This document shows positions 1 through 6,917 of a stretch of 13,582 nt of DNA, piece after piece (position 1 is the first letter of the stretch; each line of letters begins with the position of its first letter). Below the pieces are notes generated by a model. The model had not been told where the DNA came from. It searched no databases and saw only the letters and a list, made by a program, of their open reading frames with translations. A program made the translations under genes and the position numbers. Source of the DNA: Candidatus Gastranaerophilales bacterium (GTDB taxonomy: Bacteria; Cyanobacteriota; Vampirovibrionia; Gastranaerophilales; Gastranaerophilaceae); contig CANQAW010000023.1 in the NCBI GenBank assembly GCA_947589525.1, positions 1 through 13,582 on the forward strand, read 5' to 3'.

Positions 1-26
1 CAAGCCTTTATTTCTTTTCTTTTTTG

Positions 27-248
27 GTACTTTTATTCTTTTCTTTGATTGGCGCTTGAACAAAAAGCGCAAAGCCAAGTGAGCTTAGTCCGTCCGAGAC
101 GGACAAGCAAACGCAGGCGAGCGCAGAGGTGTGCAAAGTTCGTGGCGTCATTGCGTTGAGCAATGACGAACAGAACGTAGACCTTACCAAAGCGACGTAA
201 GAGTTTGCGTTCAGCAAACTCCACAGGAGCAAGAAAAGAAAAAAGTAC
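27..248. repeat. Inverted-repeat-bounded palindromic element (MITE/REP-like), non-coding
   Basis: The left edge at 27-47 (GTACTTTTATTCTTTTCTTTG) is an imperfect inverted copy of the right edge at 230-248 (CAAGAAAAGAAAAAAGTAC). Inside are three strong hairpins. GTCCGTC/GACGGAC has a 3-nt loop (88-104) and extends to GCTT/AAGC past one bulge. CGTCATTGC/GCAATGACG has loop GTTGA (146-168). GAGTTTGC/GCAAACTC has loop GTTCA (201-221). The inside is clearly GC-richer than the genes. Open frames of 80-94 codons cross it, but they have no ribosome site or recognisable domain and simply track the repeat. No transposase is present, so any mobility would need help from elsewhere; that part is inference. 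Confidence 0.6.
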
Positions 249-291
249 ATGAAAGGAAATAATTTTTTGTCTTGGGTTTTTTATTGTGTAT

Positions 292-324
292 AAAAAAATA
301 TCTTGATTTTTAATCAAGATATTT
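292..324 (-). terminator. AT-rich hairpin with U-run, possible terminator for leftward transcripts
   Basis: Bases 296-308 (AAATATCTTGATT) and 312-324 form a perfect 13-bp inverted repeat around a 3-nt loop. Read leftward, the stem runs into a tract of seven T (complement of 292-298), as in an intrinsic terminator. The stem is AT-rich, so it would be weak. It lies about 650 bases beyond the flgE stop codon, so it could end hook-operon transcripts only if they run through the repeat array. Confidence 0.4.
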
Positions 325-545
325 ATAAGGTTATAAGGTTTGAATAAAATTGTTTTGGCTTGCGCTTTCCGCCTGACAAATCAAAGATTTGAAACGGCGA
401 CTATCATTAGTTTCGCTTGCTTGCTGACCGCAAGCTCGCTTCACTCTGGCTTACGCTTTCTTTCCGCCTGTGCAATCGAAGATTGCTTCGCTCCTTGCGC
501 TTTCGCTTCAGTCGCAACGGCGGTCATCTAAGGTCTTCGTCCTGT

Positions 546-727
546 GTGGCAACGTTCACACATTGCCACTTCGGACTTCGCACTTCTGGCTTGCTTGAAA
601 ATCTCGACTAACGTCGGATTTTACTACGCAATCTGCGCATACTTTATCCCTAATACTCGCTAGTGCTCGCAAAGGGCTAAAGCAAGCTTGCGTTAGTTGG
701 CGTTTGCCAAGTCCGCACCGGCGGACT
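546..727. repeat. Cluster of unrelated-sequence hairpins inside the array
   Basis: Between the second and third repeat units are GTGGCAA/TTGCCAC (546-552 with 563-569), the perfect palindrome GCAAGCTTGC (682-691), TTGGC/GCCAA with loop GTTT (697-710) and AGTCCG/CGGACT with a 6-nt loop (710-727). The last two abut and share base 710. They resemble the hairpins of the 27-248 element in style; an AGTCCG-type stem also occurs at 87-92. I see no gene or promoter here. Confidence 0.5.
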
Positions 728-796
728 AAGGCTCACTAGCTTACGCTTTCCGCCTGAGCAAATCAAAGATTTGTTACGGCGGTCATCAATAGTTAC

Positions 797-825
797 GTTA
801 AGCCAAGCGATTAGCTTGGCTTAAC
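797..825. repeat. Perfect 12-bp inverted repeat, loop GATTA, second hairpin of repeat unit 3
   Basis: GTTAAGCCAAGC (797-808) is exactly complementary to 814-825 around a five-base loop. It takes the place held in units 1 and 4 by GCTTGC-N5-GCAAGC (419-435 and 937-953), so a different stem sequence fills the same slot with the same loop length. No T-run follows on either strand, so this is not a terminator. Confidence 0.7.
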
Positions 826-977
826 TTCACTCTGGCTAGCGCTATCCGCCTGTGGGTATTTCGCAAAAATTTGCTTCACATACGTTGTCGCAAATTTTGC
901 TCAATTATCCTACGGCGGTTATCAATAGTTTCGCTTGCTTGCTCAACGCAAGCGCGCTACACTCTGGCTATCGCCTA

Positions 978-2366
978 CTAACGTCCCAAATAAACTAACG
1001 TTTCAAGCAATGTATTTGCGCCGTTGAAGACTTGGGAGTTTGCTTGGACAAGGCGTTGGGCAAGTATCATATTTGCAAACTGTTCAGCCAAATCGACATT
1101 TGAGCTTTCAAGTGCGCCTGAAGCGATTTGCCCCGTTCCGTTGATACCTGCTGCGGTATAGATAATATCTCCGCAATCAGGGCCTCTTTCGTAGGTGTTA
1201 CTGCCGATTGCAACCATACCGTTGTCGTTTGTTACTTTTGCAAGCTGAATTTGCATGTTTGCTTTGACTAAAACATTTGGGTCAACATATAAAGAAGCAT
1301 TGCCCGAGTTGTTAACGTCATCTTGAATTATAATGCCGTTTGCATCGGTGTATTCAAAATAAGTCAGCCCGTCTGTTCCCGTTGCAACGGTCAGGGTTGA
1401 GCCGTCGCCGTAGGTTACCGTTACAAGACCGTCTTGACCAACGGAATAGCTTTTATACAAGTGGGTTTCATCTGATGTTATATCTTCAACTTCAGTTATT
1501 GTAGCGTCCATATTTAATACAACGGTTGAAACTGTTCCGTCCGGCGATGTGGACATATTTGCAAGCCCTGTTTGAGAAACAAAGTTTGACCCTCCGGGGA
1601 TAGATTCAAATTTTATGTCGCTATATGTATTTGTTTCTATTTTGAATTGAATTACGCCATCTTCAATTGAGGCTGTGAATTTTTTGCCTGAATCAGCATT
1701 GATAGCTTCAACTATACCATTAAGTGTAGTATTTTTATCAATATTTTCCATATCGATAATTACTTCTTCAGAACCGCCATCTTTTTTAGTTAGTACAACT
1801 TTGAATTGACCCCCTGTAAGAGTTTCTGAATTATTTAATTCGGATACTCTTTTTGAACTTAATTGTCCTTTCGGGGTAGGTTCTTCGATAACTCTTACTC
1901 TTGTCGGAAGCTTAACGGGTGTTGTTGAACCTGTAGCAGAAGTTATGTTATCTGTTCCTAAAAGCTTATATCCGTTTGCAGTACAAAGATAGCCGTTTTC
2001 ATCAAGGGAGAAAGTGCCGTCTCTTGTATATAATACAGCGCCATCAGGGTTTAATACGGTAAACCACCCGGGGCCCGTGATTGCAAGGTCGCTTGCACGG
2101 CCTGTTGAAACGGTTGAGGCTGCGTCAAAGTTTTTGGTAATCGAAGCGCATTTAACCCCGACACCCCATTGATAAGGGTTAGTACCGCCTAAAACGGAAG
2201 TTGAATTTGTACCCGTTGTTTTCGTTTGGTACCAAACATCCTGAAAATTCAAACGAGAGGTTTTGTAGGCAGTTGTGTTCATATTTGCTACGTTATCGGA
2301 TACTACCGATAGTTGCTGTGTGCCTGCATTTAAACCTGTTTGAGCAGTAAATAATGCTTGTGTCAT
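978..2366 (-). CDS. flgE: Flagellar hook protein FlgE
   Basis: Structural subunit of the flagellar hook, the curved joint outside the cell between rod and filament; exported by the flagellar type III system. The 462-residue protein has the conserved rod/hook N-terminus (TGLNAGTQQLSVVSDNVANM, about residues 10-29, then NTTAYKTSRLNFQD). A GWFTVLNPDG...TRDGTFSLDENGYL segment follows at about 104-127. The C-terminus is typical, with SNVDLAEQFANMILAQR and a final LETLVYLGR. N- and C-terminal helices pair to form the hook core (family knowledge); residues of about 150-400 form a variable, acidic, Thr/Asp-rich surface domain. The ATG is preceded by AAAGG at suitable spacing. It is the last gene of the fliJ-fliK-flgD-flgE operon. 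FlgF/FlgG share the termini, but the length and the flgD neighbour favour FlgE. The stop codon lies 10 bases from a repeat array. Confidence 0.93.
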   Translation of the reverse strand: MTQALFTAQTGLNAGTQQLSVVSDNVANMNTTAYKTSRLNFQDVWYQTKTTGTNSTSVLGGTNPYQWGVGVKCASITKNFDAASTVSTGRASDLAITGPGWFTVLNPDGAVLYTRDGTFSLDENGYLCTANGYKLLGTDNITSATGSTTPVKLPTRVRVIEEPTPKGQLSSKRVSELNNSETLTGGQFKVVLTKKDGGSEEVIIDMENIDKNTTLNGIVEAINADSGKKFTASIEDGVIQFKIETNTYSDIKFESIPGGSNFVSQTGLANMSTSPDGTVSTVVLNMDATITEVEDITSDETHLYKSYSVGQDGLVTVTYGDGSTLTVATGTDGLTYFEYTDANGIIIQDDVNNSGNASLYVDPNVLVKANMQIQLAKVTNDNGMVAIGSNTYERGPDCGDIIYTAAGINGTGQIASGALESSNVDLAEQFANMILAQRLVQANSQVFNGANTLLETLVYLGR

Positions 2367-2379
2367 CTAATTTTTTACC

Positions 2380-2408
2380 TTTCTTTATTGTCGTTTTCTT
2401 TATTGTCG
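2380..2408. repeat. 15-bp tandem duplication in the flgD-flgE gap
   Basis: TTTCTTTATTGTCG occurs at 2380-2393 and again at 2395-2408, a period of 15 bases. It fills much of the 55-base gap between flgD and flgE. The copy nearer flgE carries the AAAGG ribosome site used by flgE, so the duplication has created a second, more distant AAAG-containing copy. Confidence 0.7.
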
Positions 2409-2421
2409 CTTTTATGATTGC

Positions 2422-3033
2422 TTACGCCTTTGTGGTTTGTTCGGGCGCAGGTTCTGTTGGTTCAACCTCGCCTCCTTCACTTCCTTCTCCTCCTTCACTT
2501 CCTTCAGGGTTTAAGTCAACTCCCATTTTTTCGGCGATTGCGCCAAGAACGGAAGCCATGAAGTTAAACAGCTGATAGAACCAAGCTTTTTCTTCGGTCA
2601 CTACATTGTCGTCAGGATAAACTTTAGTAATGGAATCAAGCGGGTGTAAAACCCCGTTTATTGAAACACTTGCGCCGTTTTTGTCGGTGTAATCAATAAA
2701 ATCCACTATTCCCGTTGTGTAGTTTCCGTCTGCGTCTTTTACTTCAACTGCTTTTCCAATCAAAGAATTTGCCTGATAAATGCTTGAAAATTGAGTAAAA
2801 GAGCTTGTTAATTTTTCCATTTGTTCCAAAGTAACAAATTGTGCTTCCTGTGCAAGCATTTGAGAGTTATCCATCGGGTTCATCGGGTCTTGATATTGCA
2901 ATTGCATGGTTAACAACTGCAAAAAAGCATCAGAAGAAATTGTTCCGTCCGTAGTAGTTGAGATTGCGTTTGCTTTCTGCTGATTAGTATAATTTTGCAG
3001 TTGAGTTAATTCATTTGTTACACCTGAAGCCAT
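2422..3033 (-). CDS. flgD: Flagellar hook assembly scaffold / cap protein FlgD
   Basis: FlgD caps the growing hook and guides FlgE polymerisation, then is displaced. The 203-residue protein has the family hallmark at about residues 35-70: SDAFLQLLTMQLQYQDPMNP followed by MDNSQMLAQEAQFVTLEQ. A compact C-terminal segment follows (IGKAVEVKDADG...GVLHPLDSI, about 93-136). It lacks the long FlgD-Ig region of enteric homologues. Oddly, it ends with an acidic Gly/Glu/Pro tail (about 175-203) containing a hexapeptide duplication. The ATG is preceded by AGGGGAAAA. It sits 18 bases after the fliK stop codon and 55 before flgE, in the usual hook-operon order. Confidence 0.93.
   Translation of the reverse strand: MASGVTNELTQLQNYTNQQKANAISTTTDGTISSDAFLQLLTMQLQYQDPMNPMDNSQMLAQEAQFVTLEQMEKLTSSFTQFSSIYQANSLIGKAVEVKDADGNYTTGIVDFIDYTDKNGASVSINGVLHPLDSITKVYPDDNVVTEEKAWFYQLFNFMASVLGAIAEKMGVDLNPEGSEGGEGSEGGEVEPTEPAPEQTTKA
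2471..2506. repeat. 18-bp tandem repeat coding the FlgD Gly/Glu tail
   Basis: CCTCCTTCACTTCCTTCT (2471-2488) is repeated at 2489-2506 with only the last base changed. On the coding strand it encodes two copies of a Ser-Glu-Gly-Gly-Glu-Gly-type hexapeptide. Its length is a multiple of three, so gain or loss of a copy by slippage would keep the frame. Confidence 0.8.
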
Positions 3034-3051
3034 CTTTATTTTCCCCTATTT

Positions 3052-5520
3052 TTAATTTTCGCTGTAATATAGTGTTTTTGCGGATATATTTGAAAATACG
3101 TTTGAAAAATCTTTTTTGAAATTCATTTCATAATTTTGTTTCGACAGTATATTTTCAAACTCTTTTTGCCTTTGCCGGCTGTTATTCTGCTCGTTGTTTT
3201 GTTGGGAGTTGTTTTGCTCTTGGGGGGTATTTTGATTTTGGGAGTTGTTATTAAAATCCCCTTGGTATTTTGTTGAGTTGTTAGAGCCTATAGTTTTGAT
3301 TTGAATTGTGTTTACGTTAATTCCCGCATCTGTCAACTGTTGGCGAAGATTGTTGATATTTTTTTCAATATAGCTTCGTACTTGTTCGTTTTGAGCGAGA
3401 ATATTTGTTGTAAGCCCGTCTTTATTGCTTGATAGTTCGATTGATAATCTTCCTAAGTCGTTTGGTCTTAAAACAAGGTTGATTTTTTGGGTTTTATTTG
3501 TAAAATCTTGAGTTATTTTGTTTGAAATTTGATTTAAAATATCGGAATTTTCAAGCTTTTCAGCGAACGGATTTTTAACGGCTTCAAAATCAAAAGCTTT
3601 GATTTGATTATTTAATCGGTTATTGATTTGAGCGTTAAATTGGGTGTTAATTTGAGTATCTGCGGGAGTTTTTGCTGATGAGCTTTCAAAAAGAATGTTG
3701 TTTAGAGTGTTTTTGGAGTTAATTGTTCCGTCTTTTTCAATAGTCATTTTGGAAATTTCATCAACTGCGCTTAAAGCTCCCGAATCATCAAGAAAATGCG
3801 GTTGTTCTTCTTTTGAAATATTTTGAGTTTTAAGTTCGTTTGATTGAGTTTTATTTTGAGTTTGCAAAGCAGTATTTTGAGCTTTGTTTTGGGTTTTAAT
3901 ATTTTCTTTTTTTGAAGTTTCAATATTTTCCGCTTCTTGAACTTCGCTTTGCGCTTGAACTTCAACTTCTTCCAGCGCTTCAAATGCTTTTAGGTCTTTA
4001 ATTTGCGTTTTTGTATCCTGATTTACGGCTTTGTTTATTTCACTTTGATTGTTTGAAGTTTTAACAATCGGCGTTTCATTTTCTTTGTTGTTATTTAAAA
4101 TGTTTTGAATATTTTCTTTCAGATTTTTAAGCTCTTTGATATCAATATTTGTATCAGCTATTTTTTGAGATTGTTCGACATTTATATCGGTATTTATGTC
4201 AGTATTTATATCTTGCGAGCCGTTATTTTGAAAATTTTCAAGATTTTCAATAACTTTATCAATTTTTACGCTTAAAGATTTAAGCGTTTCTTTGTCTAAA
4301 GAGGGTTCATCGCTTAATTTGTTAATTAAGTCATTGATTTGTTTTATATCTTCTTTAATCGGCTGTTTAATTTCGTTTTTGTTTTGTTTAATATCATCAT
4401 TTTGGGTTAAAGTTGTATTTTTAATTTCGGGCGTTTGTTGTGTTTGTGTATTTGTTTGAATTTTTAAATCTTGTTGGCTGTCATTATTTGTTTTTTGCGC
4501 TGATGTAGTTTGAGCCGTTTTTTCTTTTGTTTCCGTTTCGTTTGGCTCAACTTGCGTTTGAATTGAATTTGGCTTTATTTCTTTTGTATCTTGTTTAGGA
4601 TTGATATTCGCTTTAAATTGTTCGATTTTGGTATTTTTTAAATTTTGGCCGTCTTGATTATTCAGGGAATTATCAGTTTTTAAATTTTCATTTGTTTCTT
4701 GCTTGTTTTGTTTGTTTAAATCCGTGTCGTTATCGGATTTTGCCGTATTTTCAACTTTTATTTGCGTTTCTTTTGCGCTTTGTTGTAAATCGGCTTGTTG
4801 AGTGTCGGTTGTTTGTTTTTGGTTATCGTCAGTAATTATGGTGTTCAGGGCTTTGATTTTTTCATTTAAGTCTGAAAAATCAACTTCTTTATTATTTTCT
4901 TCATTTGAAGAAAAAACCGGTGAGGCAGATACAGATGAGCTATAAATATTTTCATTTACGGCTTCATTTATGGTTTCAGGTTTTTTAGGCTTTTTTTCGC
5001 CTTTTTCGTCTTTTTCATCGACTTCATTTTCGGTATTTAAGTTATTATTTGAGGTATTATTATCTAAATCTTTGTTTTGCTCATCGTTTTGAGTGTTTTC
5101 ATTTTTGATATTACTTTTATCCTGAACATTTTTTTCTTCTTTTCGGACGTTTTGTTCAAGTTTTTCTTTTGGTTTTTCTTCTTTTATTTCTTCTTTTGAA
5201 TTAAGGTTTTGTTTTTGTACTTTATTTTCTTTGTTTTGAGTGTTTGTTGTTTTGGGCTGTTCGCTTGCCGGTGTAAGAGCTTTTTTGTTAATTGAACTTG
5301 TGTTTGATTTAACCGCTTTATCTACAAACTTGCTGTGAGCTTGTTGAGTGTTGGCGTTTAGAGTGTTTTTGAATATGTTTGAAAACTTGTTTCCTTTGAC
5401 ATCGGTTGTTTTAAATTTCGACAAAACTCCGTCTTTTACGGAAGCTTTGTTGTTTTGTAATATCAGAAAGCTGTTATCAATGTTTTTGTTATTATCGTTA
5501 TTTGTTAGTGGTTGTGCCAT
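3052..5520 (-). CDS. fliK: Flagellar hook-length control protein FliK
   Basis: FliK is the secreted molecular ruler that measures hook length and switches the export gate from hook to filament substrates. The 822-residue protein is mostly low-complexity, very rich in Asn, Lys, Gln, Glu and Thr, with short repeats such as NTDI-NTDI and TQNK-type runs; it is predicted disordered. The diagnostic part is a Flg_hook-like C-terminal domain at about 656-745 with INLVLRPNDLGRLSIEL and VRSYIEKNINNLRQQL, followed by a Gln/Asn-rich tail. It is long for the family (commonly about 400-600). The ATG follows GGGGAAAC, only 9 bases after the fliJ stop codon. The domain call rests on the C-terminus; the N-terminal 650 residues resemble nothing specific. 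Confidence 0.9.
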   Translation of the reverse strand: MAQPLTNNDNNKNIDNSFLILQNNKASVKDGVLSKFKTTDVKGNKFSNIFKNTLNANTQQAHSKFVDKAVKSNTSSINKKALTPASEQPKTTNTQNKENKVQKQNLNSKEEIKEEKPKEKLEQNVRKEEKNVQDKSNIKNENTQNDEQNKDLDNNTSNNNLNTENEVDEKDEKGEKKPKKPETINEAVNENIYSSSVSASPVFSSNEENNKEVDFSDLNEKIKALNTIITDDNQKQTTDTQQADLQQSAKETQIKVENTAKSDNDTDLNKQNKQETNENLKTDNSLNNQDGQNLKNTKIEQFKANINPKQDTKEIKPNSIQTQVEPNETETKEKTAQTTSAQKTNNDSQQDLKIQTNTQTQQTPEIKNTTLTQNDDIKQNKNEIKQPIKEDIKQINDLINKLSDEPSLDKETLKSLSVKIDKVIENLENFQNNGSQDINTDINTDINVEQSQKIADTNIDIKELKNLKENIQNILNNNKENETPIVKTSNNQSEINKAVNQDTKTQIKDLKAFEALEEVEVQAQSEVQEAENIETSKKENIKTQNKAQNTALQTQNKTQSNELKTQNISKEEQPHFLDDSGALSAVDEISKMTIEKDGTINSKNTLNNILFESSSAKTPADTQINTQFNAQINNRLNNQIKAFDFEAVKNPFAEKLENSDILNQISNKITQDFTNKTQKINLVLRPNDLGRLSIELSSNKDGLTTNILAQNEQVRSYIEKNINNLRQQLTDAGINVNTIQIKTIGSNNSTKYQGDFNNNSQNQNTPQEQNNSQQNNEQNNSRQRQKEFENILSKQNYEMNFKKDFSNVFSNISAKTLYYSEN

Positions 5521-5529
5521 GTTTCCCCG

Positions 5530-5979
5530 TTAGTTTGTTGAATTTTTAAATCTTGAAGTTATTAAATCATCCGTTAATTTAAATTCTTCCTGAATTAATT
5601 CTTTGTTGTAGTTTTCTTTTTGTTTTTCTTTTAGTTTTTCTAGAGTTTTAACTTCGATATAAGCTTGATTTGCTATTTTTTGCTGGTTTAGATATTGATT
5701 TAGAAAATCTTGGACTGTCTGCTTTTGTTTTTCGATATCCTGACTTAATTTCAGCGCATAGGATTTTAAAATTGTTATTGTATCAACGCTAAAATCGCCC
5801 CCCGTAATATAATCGTCAGCTTGTTTTTGTATTTTTTTAAAGTTTTGGATTATATTATCCAAGATTTCTTTTTCTTTGTTGTAAGCGTTTAAAAACCTTG
5901 CGAGTTTAATTCTTTCCTCTTCAAGATTTTTTTCTTTTACAAGAAGCACGCTTTCAAGAGTAAATCTAAACCTCCTCAA
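5530..5979 (-). CDS. fliJ: Flagellar export chaperone FliJ
   Basis: FliJ is a soluble coiled-coil protein that links the FliI ATPase ring to the export gate. The 149 residues begin with the family pattern RRFRFTLESVLLVKEKNLEE and are otherwise almost wholly charged coiled coil (EKEILDNIIQNFKKIQKQ, EKLKEKQKENYNKE), as expected for FliJ. The start is uncertain. The TTG at 5979 keeps the conserved RFRF motif but has GGGG 14 bases upstream; an ATT three codons earlier (5986-5988) has better spacing but is a rare initiator. The strong AGGAGG at 5971-5976 lies inside the gene and encodes Arg-Arg. It is the first gene of the hook operon here; fliI, its usual neighbour, is absent upstream. Confidence 0.85.
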   Translation of the reverse strand: MRRFRFTLESVLLVKEKNLEEERIKLARFLNAYNKEKEILDNIIQNFKKIQKQADDYITGGDFSVDTITILKSYALKLSQDIEKQKQTVQDFLNQYLNQQKIANQAYIEVKTLEKLKEKQKENYNKELIQEEFKLTDDLITSRFKNSTN

Positions 5980-6047
5980 AACTAAAATTCTATCCCCATA
6001 TAAAATTATTTACTTTTATAGAATAGTATTTAGAGGGCTTTTAATCA

Positions 6048-6073
6048 TCATCTATATTGTTGAAAATACTTTA
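6048..6073 (-). promoter_or_regulatory. Possible sigma28-like promoter for the fliJ-flgE operon
   Basis: On the leftward strand TAAAGTAT (6066-6073) is followed after 10 bases by ATAGATGA (6048-6055). The first box matches the enteric flagellar sigma28 -35 consensus TAAAGTTT at seven of eight positions. The second matches GCCGATAA at only about half, chiefly GAT, so the call is weak. It lies about 70 bases before fliJ, in the 135-base gap after the permease gene. An alternative sigma70-like pair (TTAAAA with TATAAA) overlaps just downstream. No strong hairpin with a U-run is visible here, so read-through from the permease gene is possible. Confidence 0.25.
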
Positions 6074-6114
6074 GTAAAATTTTGAAAATTTAGGTCGTTT
6101 GGATTAGAAAAAAT

Positions 6115-6849
6115 TTAACCCATATAAAATAAAATGCCTATAATTAAGTCAGCGACAAGGATATAGATTGTGCATAAAATTGCGGATTTTGTTGTTGAAT
6201 CTCCGACGTTTTTTGCGCCTCCTCGGGTGTTATATCCTGTTGTAGCGCATACAAGAGCAATTATTCCGCCGAAAATTAACCCTTTTAAAAGGCTTACATA
6301 GATATCTTTTAAAACCAGCATTAACCAAACGGAATTGAAGTATCTTATCGGGTGAAGATTAATTGAAAAATATGAAACAATCATTCCGCCTAATATTCCG
6401 ATTAATTCCGCCAATAGTACTATACAAAAACAGGATATTGCGCCTGCAATAATTCTTGGCGCAAAAAAGTAACCTATAGAATCGACTTTTGAAACTTCGA
6501 TTGCATCAATTTGATTTGTAACCTGCATATTGGCAACCTGCGCAGTTATTGCAGTTCCTGCTCTAGCGCCCAGAGCAAGCGCCGCAAAACCGGGGGCAAT
6601 TTCTCTAATTAGCGCAACAGCAAGAAATCCTCCTATATAGCTATCTCCCCCTGACATTAAAAACTGTTTTGAAACTTGAAGAGCAATGGTAGATGAAGCA
6701 ATAAACACTATCGCAAGGCAAATTCCCAAAGAATCAAACCCGATAGCCGAGATTTGATTGATTACTTCTTTAAATCTCAGATTGCCTTTAAGAGTGTATT
6801 TTGCTGCAATAAAAAGATTTTCGACACATTGACCTAAAAATTTAATCAT
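6115..6849 (-). CDS. mlaE: MlaE-family ABC lipid-transport permease
   Basis: Inner-membrane permease of an Mla/TGD-type ABC system that moves phospholipid or related lipids between membranes. The family signature REIAPGFAALALGARAGTAI, continuing through TAQVANMQVTNQIDAIEV, is clear, as is the C-terminal TRGGAKNVGDSTTKSAI. Around them are about five hydrophobic membrane segments. I chose ATG 6849 (244 residues). It matches the family N-terminus and has TATAAT ending six bases upstream, fitting a leaderless mRNA. A longer start at 6915 adds 22 residues, but its start codon would face the divergent gene's at a 2-base distance with no ribosome site. Neither the ATPase (MlaF) nor the substrate-binding protein (MlaD) is in the window, so the substrate is unknown. 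Confidence 0.9.
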   Translation of the reverse strand: MIKFLGQCVENLFIAAKYTLKGNLRFKEVINQISAIGFDSLGICLAIVFIASSTIALQVSKQFLMSGGDSYIGGFLAVALIREIAPGFAALALGARAGTAITAQVANMQVTNQIDAIEVSKVDSIGYFFAPRIIAGAISCFCIVLLAELIGILGGMIVSYFSINLHPIRYFNSVWLMLVLKDIYVSLLKGLIFGGIIALVCATTGYNTRGGAKNVGDSTTKSAILCTIYILVADLIIGILFYMG

Positions 6850-6855
6850 GCCTTG

Positions 6856-6861
6856 ATTATA
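6856..6861 (-). promoter_or_regulatory. TATAAT -10 box placed for a leaderless permease mRNA
   Basis: The leftward strand reads TATAAT, then CAAGGC, then the ATG at 6849. A start seven bases after the -10 would coincide with the A of ATG. The -35 at 17-base spacing (TAGCTT) is poor. An AAGG lies one base before ATG, too close to act as a ribosome site. Confidence 0.4.
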
Positions 6862-6903
6862 AAGGGATAAAATAAAAAAAGCTAGATTTTTAATTATTTT
6901 TTT

Positions 6904-6911
6904 TATAAAAT
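6904..6911 (+). promoter_or_regulatory. AT-rich -10 region (TATAAAAT) just before the glycosyltransferase start
   Basis: TATAAAAT ends six bases before the ATG at 6918, and no Shine-Dalgarno sequence precedes that ATG. This again suggests a leaderless or near-leaderless transcript. No convincing -35 box is seen, and the region is so AT-rich that chance is a fair alternative. Confidence 0.3.
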
Positions 6912-6917
6912 ACATTT

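Larger units (their letters stand above)
357..967. repeat. Array of modular GC-rich palindromic repeats downstream of flgE
   Basis: A unit of about 90-130 bases recurs. It starts near GGCTTGCGCTTTCCGCCTG, carries a variable hairpin, continues ACGGCGGTCATCAATAGTTT, carries a second hairpin, and ends CTTCACTCTGG. Units lie at 357-449, about 448-530 (lacking the second half), 740-835 and 836-967; the last two are directly tandem. CCGCC and GGCGG form an outer stem in units 2-4; unit 1 has GGCGA. Inner hairpins differ between units: CAAATC/GATTTG in 1 and 3, GCAATC/GATTGC in 2, a longer GCAAAAATTTGC-type in 4. Bases 531-739 are not a full unit but hold further palindromes. No coding signal is seen; open frames here lack ribosome sites and domains. 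Confidence 0.75.

Noticed and set aside
8..317. Overlapping leftward open frames of 80-94 codons across the first repeat element
   Set aside because: They lie within hairpin-rich repeat sequence, lack ribosome sites and recognisable domains, and their peptides simply translate the palindromes.
340..611. Rightward open frames of 63-64 codons in the repeat array
   Set aside because: Repeat-derived, in two frames over the same bases, Cys/Ala/Phe-rich with no motif, and no start signal.
357..967. CRISPR array
   Set aside because: Repeats are long, irregularly spaced and internally palindromic, there are no uniform spacers, and no cas gene is present.
3771..3983. 70-codon Lys-rich frame on the same strand inside fliK
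   Set aside because: A frame shadow of low-complexity fliK with no ribosome site or domain.
6850..6915. 22-residue N-terminal extension of the permease
   Set aside because: Open and in frame, but it has no ribosome site, its ATG would face the divergent ATG at two bases, and a TATAAT sits inside it; kept only as an alternative start.
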